Assembly: GCA_946055715.1 (NCBI GenBank)
Contig: CAMGGT010000048.1
Location: 1 to 6,804, forward strand
Direction: 5' to 3'
Source of the DNA: an uncultured Clostridia bacterium
Lineage (GTDB): Bacteria > Bacillota > Clostridia > Oscillospirales > CAG-272
Length of the DNA stretch: 6,804 nt
How positions within the stretch are numbered: the stretch's first letter is position 1; every line of letters begins with the position of its first letter. The position numbers and the translations under genes are program-made. The notes beneath the pieces are model-generated. The model did no database searches, had not been told where the DNA came from, and worked only from the letters and a program-made list of their open reading frames with translations. Shown here piece after piece: positions 1-5,195 of this stretch.

Positions 1-50
1 CAAAAGCAAAAAACGACTCGCAACACCCCACTTTTCAACCCTGCCTTCAT
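1..50 (-). CDS. possible N-terminal fragment of a gene downstream of cdd, cut by window edge
   Basis: An ATG at 50-48 opens a frame that stays open to the window edge and reads MKAGLKSGVLRVVFCF. A basic N-terminus followed by a hydrophobic run would suit a signal peptide or a first membrane helix, but 16 residues are too few to assign a family. A purine-rich GGGTAGGGG lies 7 bases upstream and could serve as ribosome binding site; it sits in the loop of a small inverted repeat (52-70). The frame starts 104 bases after the cdd stop, on the same strand and with no clear terminator between, so it could be the next operon gene. It could equally be a chance frame. Confidence 0.33.
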   Translation of the reverse strand, partial: MKAGLKSGVLRVVFCF

Positions 51-154
51 GCGACGGCCCCTACCCGTCGGCACGGTCGGTTGCGCCGGAATGTTGCCCG
101 AGCGGATGACCGCGGTGGCTTTTTGGGTGAAAAGCGGTGGGGGTTTGGGGCTTT

Positions 155-589
155 TCAGTCGCCTTGGAGCGCGGAGGGAAAGAAGCCGCTCGGTAACAGT
201 TCCCGCAGGGTGTGGGTCTCAAATCCTGTCGGCGTTCCCAAAAAAACAAGAAATGTGTCTGGACAGCAGAATTCTGCCATCACCTGACGGCACACGCCGC
301 AGGGCGGGAAAGAGCCGGTGATATGACCCTCCCGCCCGCCGACGATGGCAATGGCGGCAAAGCTTCTTGCCCCTTCGCTCACCGCCTTGGCAATGGCGGT
401 GCGCTCGGCGCAGATGGAGGGCGAGTAGGCGGCGTTTTCAATGTTGCAGCCCGTCCAGATGCGGCCGTCTTCCGACAGCAGCGCCGCCCCCACATAGTGG
501 TGCGAGTAGGGCGCATAGGCCTTTTGCATGGCCTCTTTGGCACGGTCGATCAGCAGGGTGGGGGTTTGCAGTACGGTTTGTGCGGTCAT
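155..589 (-). CDS. cdd: cytidine deaminase
   Basis: A 144-residue protein of the small homotetrameric cytidine deaminase family. These cytosolic zinc enzymes convert cytidine and deoxycytidine to uridine and deoxyuridine plus ammonia. The signature is clear: a GCNIENAAY stretch (about 47-55) leads into CAER with zinc ligand Cys60 and proton-shuttling Glu62, and PCGVC supplies zinc ligands Cys97 and Cys100. The C-terminal LLPSGFFP matches the family's usual LLP-x-x-F ending, and the length is close to normal. The ATG at 589 is preceded by AAGGAGGT at ideal spacing, which fixes the start. It is the last complete gene of the minus-strand deo operon, 197 bases after deoB, and brings cytosine nucleosides into the salvage route. 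Function is confident from motifs. Confidence 0.96.
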   Translation of the reverse strand: MTAQTVLQTPTLLIDRAKEAMQKAYAPYSHHYVGAALLSEDGRIWTGCNIENAAYSPSICAERTAIAKAVSEGARSFAAIAIVGGREGHITGSFPPCGVCRQVMAEFCCPDTFLVFLGTPTGFETHTLRELLPSGFFPSALQGD

Positions 590-626
590 GGGAACCTCCT
601 TGCATCAAACAGTTGAGGGGTGAGGG

Positions 627-642
627 CGGCCGACAGCGGCCG
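627..642 (-). other. GC hairpin in deoB-cdd gap
   Basis: CGGCCG, four bases (ACAG on the plus strand), CGGCCG forms a perfect 6-bp stem. It lies in the 197-base gap between deoB (ends 787) and cdd (starts 589), about 38 bases upstream of the cdd start. No run of U follows on the transcribed strand, so it is not a usual intrinsic terminator. It could be a processing or stability element, or chance in GC-rich DNA. A second weak inverted repeat (733-738 with 754-759, ATTGAG/CTCAAT) lies nearer to the deoB stop. No convincing cdd promoter was seen in this gap. Confidence 0.4.
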
Positions 643-786
643 GGATCTTCGGGCGGCGTCCCGTCGCGGCGGCCGATGAGCCAATGAAGAAAACGAGAGG
701 AGGATGCGGCATTCCGTCAGCCAAAATCGGGAATTGAGACAAAAACCCCGCGGCTCAATCGGCGGATATGACACCTATGCTCGAGA

Positions 787-1947
787 TCAGCCCAATATCT
801 GTGCGGCAAAGCTCTGCCCGGCACCTCTGTACCCGCATCCCAGCAGTTCCGCCACGGTGGCGCCGATGTCGGCATAGGTGGTGCGCACGCCGAGGTCGCA
901 GGGACGGATGGCGGGGCCGGCGGCGAGGAGGGGCACATACTCGCGGGTGTGGTCGGTGGAGACATCGCCGGGGTCACAGCCGTGGTCGGCGGTGATGAAA
1001 AGCGCATCCTCTTTTTGCAGACGGGGGAGCATGCGCCCCAGCGCGGTGTCAAACTCATTGAGCGCGCGGGCATAACCCTCGGCGTCGTTGCGGTGGCCAT
1101 AGACCATGTCAAAGTCCACGAGGTTCACAAAGCACAGCCCGCAGAAGTCCTCGCCCAGCAGCCGTTCGGTCTCTTTGGTGCAGTCGGGGTTGCCGTGGAC
1201 GGGGAAGCTCCGGGTCAGGCCGCGGGCGGCAAAAATGTCGCTGATCTTGCCCACGCCCAGCACATCACGCCCCGCGTCATGGAGAGCGTCCAGCAGGGTC
1301 TCGCCGTGGGGCGGCAGCGAAAAGTCGCGGCGGTCGGCCGTGCGGTGGAAGGGATGCTCGCCGTCAAAGGGGCGTGCGATGACGCGGCCGACCCCCAGCG
1401 GGCCGACCAGCAGTTTGCGGGCGATCTCGCAGTCGCGGTAGAGTTCATCCAGCGGCACCACATCCGTGTGTGCCGCCACCTGAAACACGCTGTCTGCCGA
1501 GGTGTAGACGATAAGCGCCTTTTTTTCGATGCTCTCACGGCCGAAGTCGCGGATGACCTCGGTGCCGGAATAGGGGCGGTTGCAGAGCAGGGGGCGGCCG
1601 GTGGCGCGGCTGTATGCCTCCATCAGATCCGCGGGGAAGCCCTGCGGGAAGGTGGGCATGGCCGTAGGGGAGTACAGGCCCGCGATCTCCCAATGGCCGG
1701 TGGTGGTGTCTTTGCCGCGGGAACGCTCGGCCGCCTTGCCGTATGCGCCCTGCGGGGTGTCCGTTTTGCCCAGAAAGTCCAGGCCGCGCACATTGCCCAG
1801 ACCCAGAGAAAGCAAATGGGGAATATGCAGAAGACCCGTGCGGAATACGGAGCGCAGGGTGTGGGCACCTGCGTCACCGAAGTCGGCGGCGTCGGGCAAT
1901 TCGCCTGCCCCCACGCTGTCCAGAACGATCAGAAAAACCCGTTTCAT
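787..1947 (-). CDS. deoB: phosphopentomutase
   Basis: A 386-residue cytosolic phosphopentomutase of the alkaline-phosphatase superfamily. It moves the phosphate of ribose-1- or deoxyribose-1-phosphate to the 5-position, linking DeoD to DeoC. Visible landmarks are the N-terminal metal-site LIVLDSVGAGE (Asp10), GKDTTTGHWE with the likely phosphorylated Thr81, IVYTSADSV (146-154), GRVIARPF, NLVDFDMVYGHR (275-286), TADHG (Asp321/His322) and TDHTREYVPLL (His333). Together these give the two-metal site known from the B. cereus enzyme, and the length is standard. The frame is open further upstream to 2046, but the family start MKRVFLIVLD begins at 1947; the longer form would overlap deoD. No good Shine-Dalgarno lies just before this ATG. 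Instead its first bases overlap (ATGA) the stop of a hexapeptide frame that has one, suggesting coupled translation. Confidence 0.96.
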   Translation of the reverse strand: MKRVFLIVLDSVGAGELPDAADFGDAGAHTLRSVFRTGLLHIPHLLSLGLGNVRGLDFLGKTDTPQGAYGKAAERSRGKDTTTGHWEIAGLYSPTAMPTFPQGFPADLMEAYSRATGRPLLCNRPYSGTEVIRDFGRESIEKKALIVYTSADSVFQVAAHTDVVPLDELYRDCEIARKLLVGPLGVGRVIARPFDGEHPFHRTADRRDFSLPPHGETLLDALHDAGRDVLGVGKISDIFAARGLTRSFPVHGNPDCTKETERLLGEDFCGLCFVNLVDFDMVYGHRNDAEGYARALNEFDTALGRMLPRLQKEDALFITADHGCDPGDVSTDHTREYVPLLAAGPAIRPCDLGVRTTYADIGATVAELLGCGYRGAGQSFAAQILG

Positions 1948-1964
1948 AGTGGTGCGGAATGCAT
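1944..1964 (-). CDS. putative leader minigene MHSAPL coupled to deoB
   Basis: An AAGGAG at 1976-1971 sits 6 bases ahead of an ATG at 1964-1962. This opens a six-codon frame (MHSAPL) whose TGA at 1946-1944 overlaps the deoB ATG (1947-1945) as ATGA. The same AAGGAG is 23 bases from the deoB ATG, too far for normal direct initiation, and no in-frame alternative deoB start (ATG, GTG or TTG) fits it. The likely role is to deliver terminating ribosomes to deoB by reinitiation; the peptide itself need not matter. Geometry is read directly from the sequence. Function is inference. Confidence 0.5.
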   Translation of the reverse strand: MHSAPL

Positions 1965-1995
1965 CCGCGGCTCCTTTTTGAATTTGGCATTGGCC

Positions 1996-2016
1996 GTGCC
2001 CGCACAGGGCGGGCAC
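1996..2016 (-). other. intercistronic hairpin between deoD and deoB
   Basis: GTGCCCGC and GCGGGCAC form a perfect 8-bp stem with a 5-base loop. It begins one base after the deoD stop codon (2020-2018) in the transcribed direction. No U-run follows, so it does not look like a classical intrinsic terminator. It fits a 3'-end stabiliser, processing boundary or weak attenuator that would set deoD and deoB levels apart. Confidence 0.6.
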
Positions 2017-2017
2017 A

Positions 2018-2737
2018 TCAGACATTCGCCATTTCGGCCGCCACATCCAGCGCCAGGCGCATCATGTCGCAGAAGGAGGTCTGCCGCGTCTGTGCGTCGG
2101 TGGCCTCGCCGGTGAGGAGATGGTCGGAAATGGTGCAGATGGCCAGCGCGCGCTTGCCGGCGCGGGCGGCGTTCATATACAGGGCGGCCGCTTCCATCTC
2201 CACGGCCAGCACCCCCATCTTCTGCCACACATCCTTGGCATGGGGGTCGTCGTCATAGAAATTGTCGGAAGAGAGCAGGTTGCCCACCTCCACATGCAGG
2301 CCGTTTTTCTGCGCGATGTCGGCGGCGCAGCGCAGCAGGGTATAGTCGGCGGTGGGGGCAAAGTGGCCGGTGATGCCAAAGCCCGCCGCATAGTTGGAGT
2401 TGGTGCAGGCACCGATGCCCAGCACCACATCCCGCAGTTTGCACCGCATGCTCATGCCGCCGGCTGTGCCGACACGGATGATGTTTTCCACGCCGTAGAA
2501 ATTGTAGAGTTCATGGCTGTAAATACCGATGGAGGGCATGCCCATGCCGCTGGCCATGACCGAGACGGGCACCCCTTTCCAGGTGCCGGTGTAGCCGTTG
2601 ATGCCGCGCACGCGGTTGACCAGCCGCGGCTCGGTGAGAAACTGCTCGGCAATGAACTGCGCTCGCAGGGGGTCGCCGGGCATCAGGACGGTTTTGGCAA
2701 AATCGCCGGGGTTGGCGGAGTTGTGAGGAGTGGACAT
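2018..2737 (-). CDS. deoD: purine nucleoside phosphorylase, hexameric DeoD type
   Basis: A 239-residue DeoD-type purine nucleoside phosphorylase: purine (deoxy)nucleoside plus phosphate gives base plus (deoxy)ribose-1-phosphate, in the cytosol as a hexamer. Landmarks follow the E. coli enzyme: His5, VLMPGDPLRA (phosphate site, Gly21 and Arg25), VNRVRGINGYTG (Arg44), ASGMGMPSIGIYSHEL, IIRVGTAGG (Arg88, Thr91 where E. coli has Ser), LAVEMEAAALY (Glu182), TISDHLLTGE with the general acid Asp205, and Arg218 in QTRQTSF. An Asp at position 205 fits the class that uses adenosine as well as inosine and guanosine. The ATG at 2737 gives the family N-terminus, with GAAAGGA a little over 10 bases upstream. 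It lies between deoC (240-base gap) and deoB (70-base gap). Assignment is very secure. Confidence 0.97.
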   Translation of the reverse strand: MSTPHNSANPGDFAKTVLMPGDPLRAQFIAEQFLTEPRLVNRVRGINGYTGTWKGVPVSVMASGMGMPSIGIYSHELYNFYGVENIIRVGTAGGMSMRCKLRDVVLGIGACTNSNYAAGFGITGHFAPTADYTLLRCAADIAQKNGLHVEVGNLLSSDNFYDDDPHAKDVWQKMGVLAVEMEAAALYMNAARAGKRALAICTISDHLLTGEATDAQTRQTSFCDMMRLALDVAAEMANV

Positions 2738-2977
2738 ATACTTCTTTTTCCTTTCTGTTGTTGGGTGGCAAAGGGGTTGGTTCGGCCGCGCATGGCACGG
2801 CGGCGAATGCGGGACTGCCGCAAGACCGGCACCGGGTCAGCCGGGCTTCACCCGACAGCGCATGCCGGACGAAGGTATGCAAATACGGAAGGGGCTTCGG
2901 CATCGGCGGACCGTTTGAAACGGTGCCCCTGCCGAAACGGGCGGGGCGGGGGCACGCAAGGGCCGCCTGCGCAGCAC
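2738..2977 (-). other. 240-base deoC-deoD spacer with long imperfect hairpin
   Basis: This is an unusually long gap for an operon with otherwise short spacers. It contains a nested inverted repeat at 2896-2936: outer arms TTCGGCA (2896-2902) and TGCCGAA (2930-2936), and an inner palindrome ACCGTTTGAAACGGT (2910-2924), with a partly paired internal loop. The deoD ribosome binding site lies at the far end of the gap. A minus-strand frame is open through the gap, but it runs out of frame deep into both neighbours and is Arg/Pro-rich, so I do not call a gene. No clear promoter was seen. Confidence 0.55.
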
Positions 2978-3631
2978 TTACGGCATGGCTTTTGCGGCGG
3001 CCACCAGACGGCTGGTGCCCAGGCGGTCTGCCCCCGCTTGCAGGAACAGTTCGGCATCCGAGACGGAAGAAATGCCGCCCGCGGCCTTGATCTTGAGGTG
3101 GGTGGGTACATGCGCGGCAAACAGACGGATGTCTTCCAATGTAGCGCCGCCGGTGCTGAAGCCGGTGGAGGTCTTGATATAGTCGGCGCCCGATCGGCCG
3201 ACGATGTCGCACATGCGGATCTTCTCTTCGTCGGTCAGAAGGCAGGTTTCGATGATGACCTTCAGCACCCGGCCGGGGCAGGCCTCGCGCACGCGACGGA
3301 TGTCTTCCAGCACCTCGTCATCGCGGCCGGCCTTGACCGCACCGATGTGAATGACCATGTCGATCTCGTCTGCGCCGTCCCGCACGGCCTGTGCGGTCTC
3401 AAAGCATTTGACCTCGGTGGACTGATAGCCGAGCGGGAAGCCGATGACGGTGCATATGCGCACCCGTCCCGCCGCCGCTTTCACCGCCTCTTTGACAAAG
3501 CAGGGCGGGATGCAGGCAGAAGCACAGCCGAACTTCGCGGCGTCCTCCACCGTCTCGCGCAGATCATCTGCGGTCATGGTGGGTCTGAGCAGGGTGTGGT
3601 CCACGTGGGACAGAATGAAAGGGAGTGTCAT
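2978..3631 (-). CDS. deoC: deoxyribose-phosphate aldolase
   Basis: A 217-residue class I aldolase (TIM barrel) that splits 2-deoxy-D-ribose-5-phosphate into acetaldehyde and glyceraldehyde-3-phosphate, the exit of the deo pathway into glycolysis. The short bacterial DERA form is evident: HVDHTLLRP (9-17), TVIGFPLGY (61-69), GADEIDMV with Asp91, VLKVIIETCLL, GADYIKTSTGF with Schiff-base Lys153, and LKIKAAGGI with Lys182. Asp91, Lys153 and Lys182 correspond to Asp102, Lys167 and Lys201 of E. coli. The frame is open upstream to 3772, but the family N-terminus begins at the ATG at 3631; the longer form would run into the preceding gene. The ribosome binding site is weak (AAAGAAAG). The phosphopantetheinyl transferase gene ends 56 bases upstream on the same strand. 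Confidence 0.96.
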   Translation of the reverse strand: MTLPFILSHVDHTLLRPTMTADDLRETVEDAAKFGCASACIPPCFVKEAVKAAAGRVRICTVIGFPLGYQSTEVKCFETAQAVRDGADEIDMVIHIGAVKAGRDDEVLEDIRRVREACPGRVLKVIIETCLLTDEEKIRMCDIVGRSGADYIKTSTGFSTGGATLEDIRLFAAHVPTHLKIKAAGGISSVSDAELFLQAGADRLGTSRLVAAAKAMP

Positions 3632-3687
3632 GATGATACCAACTTTCTTTGAAATCAACTTTTTTAAATGGAATGCCTTTGGAACAG

Positions 3688-4290
3688 TCAGCCCGGCAGG
3701 GTGCATTCCGTGAGGGCAAACGGCCCCTCCCCCACGGCAGAAAGCACCGAGCGGCGGCCGTCCGGCAGGCAAAGGATGCGCGAAAAACCGGGCGGAGGCG
3801 GCTGTGCCATCACGCGGCAGAGGGTATCTTCGTCTCCCCGCTTCAGGGCGGCCTCCCGCAGGGTAAAGGCCTGCAAAAAGTGCAAAACAGGATCGTCGGA
3901 AGCGGCAATGGCCGCGGCCTCCTCCGACGGGAGAAAGCGGCGCGCCAACGCCCCGGGGTCATGCACCGCTGCCTCGTCCTCCACATCCACGCCGCAGGGT
4001 GTCTCCGAGAGGGCGACCGCCAGCCGGTCGCGGCTGTGGGATAAGCTGACAAACAAGGGGCAGTCGCACAGAAAGGGACGCCCGCCCTCCGAGATGGTCA
4101 GGCGCGGCGACAGGTCGGGACACAGCGAAGCCAGCGCGCATTGCAGCAGCAGGCGCACCGCCAGCCCCTCCCGCAGGGCGCGGGGGTCGCGCTTTTTTTC
4201 GCACCCGGCAAACAGGCGCGGCGCAAGCAGGGCCGCGGCGGTGTCGGGGTCGGGCGCGGCGGCGGTGAGGGCGAGAAACAGGTGGGTCAT
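3688..4290 (-). CDS. 4'-phosphopantetheinyl transferase superfamily protein (Sfp-like)
   Basis: A 200-residue protein with the Sfp/AcpS-type phosphopantetheinyl transferase core. Such enzymes move the phosphopantetheine arm of CoA onto a serine of acyl- or peptidyl-carrier proteins. The motifs occur in order: GGRPFL (69-74), FVSLSHSRDRLAVAL (80-94), CGVDVED with metal ligands Asp102 and Glu104, RRFLPSEE (117-124) and FTLREAALK (142-150), which supplies Glu146 and Lys150. The canonical W-x-x-K-E-x-x-x-K is altered: Phe replaces Trp and Arg145 the first Lys. The ATG at 4290 has AAAGGAG 7 bases upstream; the upstream extension to 4401 begins with TTG, lacks a site and is low-complexity. It appears to be the first gene of the deo operon. 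No carrier-protein or synthase gene is in view, so its target is unknown. Confidence 0.85.
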   Translation of the reverse strand: MTHLFLALTAAAPDPDTAAALLAPRLFAGCEKKRDPRALREGLAVRLLLQCALASLCPDLSPRLTISEGGRPFLCDCPLFVSLSHSRDRLAVALSETPCGVDVEDEAAVHDPGALARRFLPSEEAAAIAASDDPVLHFLQAFTLREAALKRGDEDTLCRVMAQPPPPGFSRILCLPDGRRSVLSAVGEGPFALTECTLPG

Positions 4291-4306
4291 GCGGTGTCTC
4301 CTTTGC

Positions 4307-4324
4307 GCCGCCTGCGGGGGCGGC
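4307..4324 (-). other. GC hairpin just upstream of the PPTase ribosome binding site
   Basis: GCCGCC (4307-4312) and GGCGGC (4319-4324) are complementary, extendable by one pair (4306 with 4325), with a 6-base loop. In the transcript the stem ends 2-3 bases before the AAAGGAG of the phosphopantetheinyl transferase gene. It shares sequence with copy 1 of the tandem repeat, so alternative pairings are possible. Another 6-bp stem, GCGGTG/CACCGC, lies at 4352-4369. Confidence 0.4.
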
Positions 4325-4358
4325 GGATCGCGGGGGCGGTGGATCGCGGGGGCGGTGG
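4314..4358. repeat. three-copy 16-bp tandem repeat in deo leader
   Basis: The 13-base unit GCGGGGGCGGYGG occurs at 4314-4326, 4330-4342 and 4346-4358, each joined by ATC, giving an exact 16-base period. Copies 2 and 3 are identical; copy 1 differs at one base (C for T). Because 16 is not a multiple of 3 and the stretch lies upstream of the best PPTase start, it looks non-coding. It may arise from replication slippage or be a repeated protein- or RNA-binding site. Confidence 0.75.
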
Positions 4359-4451
4359 CTGCACACCGCGGCTTTTTCGGCCGTCTGGGCAGGGCGGGCA
4401 ACTTCTTTTCCCGCGTTCTTGCAAAATGCCCGAAAGGGCGGAATTTTCGAT

Positions 4452-4479
4452 ATTGTATATACTATCTACTTTGCCTCAA
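4452..4479 (-). promoter_or_regulatory. secondary deo promoter candidate
   Basis: On the minus strand TTGAGG (4479-4474) and TACAAT (4457-4452) are 16 bases apart, a reasonable sigma-A pair. It starts inside the region just transcribed from the stronger upstream candidate, so the two could be tandem promoters or only one may be real. Confidence 0.35.
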
Positions 4480-4480
4480 T

Positions 4481-4509
4481 AGAATACCACAGAATTGCCA
4501 AAAAGTCAA
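4481..4509 (-). promoter_or_regulatory. main deo operon promoter candidate
   Basis: On the minus strand TTGACT (4509-4504) and TATTCT (4486-4481) are 17 bases apart, and the -10 carries the extended TGn motif (TGGTATTCT). Transcription would start near 4474, leaving a leader of about 180 bases before the first gene. It lies in the AT-rich island facing the deo genes. Confidence 0.55.
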
Positions 4510-4577
4510 CCAAATTCAGTCCTGTTTTACGCAAAATGCCAAAAATGAGATTTTTTTGTGGGATTTTGAAAAAAGGG

Positions 4578-4606
4578 GCTACATTCTTTTGATTTTGTGG
4601 TATAAT
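4578..4606 (+). promoter_or_regulatory. pncC promoter, extended -10
   Basis: A perfect TATAAT (4601-4606) is preceded by TGG, giving the extended -10 TGnTATAAT. The -35 at 17-base spacing is poor (GCTACA, 4578-4583), as is common with extended -10 promoters. Transcription would start near 4613 with a leader of about 57 bases. Confidence 0.7.
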
Positions 4607-4669
4607 CGTATCTTGAGATGAAATCGGCAATTGGGCGTTTTTCCTGCCGCCCGATGAAAGGAGCTGCAA

Positions 4670-5152
4670 ATGGACGACCGTGCCGCGCGCCTGGTGGCGT
4701 GCCTGAAAGAAAAGGGGCTGTCCCTTTCGGTGGCAGAGTCCTGCACCGGCGGTGCGCTTGCGGCCGCGGTGGTGGCTGTGCCGGGGGCGAGCGCCGTGTT
4801 TGCGGGGGGCGTGGTCTGCTATCAGACCCGTCTCAAAGAGTCGCTTCTGGGGGTGTCCGCCGCCCTGATCGCCGAAAAGACCGTCGTCTCTTCCGAGGTC
4901 GCACGGGAGATGGCCGCGGGGTGCGCCAAGCACCTGCAAACGGACTGCGCCCTGTCTGTAACGGGGCTGGCAGGTCCGCCCTCGCCGGATGACCCCGCCC
5001 CGGTGGGTACGGTGTACATCGGCCTGCGCACCCCCGCGGGTACACAGGCAAAGCGGTTTCTTTTTGCGGGAGACAGAGCCGCCGTGCGCGCCGCCGCCGT
5101 GACGGCCGCCATGGACTGCCTGCTGGCGGCACTGCAACAGTCGCAGGTATGA
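4670..5152 (+). CDS. pncC: stand-alone CinA C-terminal domain protein, NMN amidohydrolase family
   Basis: A 160-residue protein matching the PncC/CinA-C family. Characterised members hydrolyse nicotinamide mononucleotide to nicotinic acid mononucleotide and ammonia, recycling the pyridine nucleotide released for instance by NAD-dependent DNA ligase. Landmarks are LSVAESCTGG (19-28, nucleophilic Ser24), GGVVCYQTRLKESLLGV (46-62, conserved Tyr51 and Lys56), LSVTGLAGP (95-103) and PVGTVYIGL (111-119). After GLAGP the usual Gly-rich loop (GPGG) is replaced by PPSPDDPA, a mild departure. It lacks the N-terminal MoaB-like domain of full CinA. The ATG at 4670 follows AAAGGAG by 6 bases. It stands first on the plus strand, with its own promoter and 142 bases before pfkA. 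Confidence 0.92.
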   Translation: MDDRAARLVACLKEKGLSLSVAESCTGGALAAAVVAVPGASAVFAGGVVCYQTRLKESLLGVSAALIAEKTVVSSEVAREMAAGCAKHLQTDCALSVTGLAGPPSPDDPAPVGTVYIGLRTPAGTQAKRFLFAGDRAAVRAAAVTAAMDCLLAALQQSQV

Positions 5153-5165
5153 TCTGCCCTTTTTC
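5143..5165 (+). terminator. weak terminator-like hairpin at pncC end
   Basis: GCAG (5143-5146) and CTGC (5154-5157) form a 4-bp stem spanning the pncC stop codon, followed by CCTTTTT. The stem is short, so termination would be partial at best. pfkA could receive some read-through from pncC as well as its own promoter. Confidence 0.25.
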
Positions 5166-5195
5166 CCTTGTTTTTTGAAAGAACCGGCAGGGGTT

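Larger units (their letters stand above)
4421..4540. repeat. GCAAAATGCC direct repeat flanking deo promoters
   Basis: The 10-mer GCAAAATGCC occurs at 4421-4430 and 4531-4540, exactly 110 bases apart, on either side of both minus-strand promoter candidates. Each copy contains the near-palindrome GCA-AAA-TGC. A related TGCCAAAAA is shared by 4495-4503 and 4536-4544. This arrangement is what a looping repressor would use, but no regulator gene is in view. Confidence 0.45.
4291..4669. promoter_or_regulatory. divergent control region between deo operon and pncC-pfkA unit
   Basis: This 379-base stretch has no convincing gene. Its left part (4291-4440) is very GC-rich and would be the 5' leader of the deo transcript. 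Its middle (4440-4612) is markedly AT-rich and holds promoter candidates for both directions. Its right end (4613-4669) is the pncC leader with ribosome binding site AAAGGAG 6 bases before the ATG. The pncC leader can form two competing stems: GGGCG/CGCCC (4633-4637 with 4648-4652) or CGGCA/TGCCG (4625-4629 with 4645-4649). Confidence 0.7.

Noticed and set aside
128..157. TGAAAAGC/GCTTTTCA inverted repeat at the cdd stop as a terminator
   Set aside because: The 14-base loop, weak AT stem and absence of a U-run downstream make termination unlikely.
586..774. Minus-strand 62-codon frame whose stop overlaps the cdd start as ATGA
   Set aside because: It needs a GTG start without a good ribosome site, is Arg/Pro-rich like GC-driven chance frames, and cdd already has its own ideal AGGAGG.
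1948..2046. 33-residue N-terminal extension of DeoB
   Set aside because: It would overlap the end of deoD, has no ribosome site and is not part of the family; the mutase begins at MKRVFLIVLD.
2511..3212. Long minus-strand frame through the deoC-deoD gap with a CxxC-like stretch (RCRSCGSPAF)
   Set aside because: It overlaps secure deoC and deoD out of frame on both sides, and its composition is typical of a shadow frame; the CxxC is isolated.
2120..3652. 510-codon plus-strand frame opposite deoD and deoC
   Set aside because: It is antisense to two certain genes, rich in Gly/Ala/His from codon shadowing, and crosses gene boundaries with no motif.
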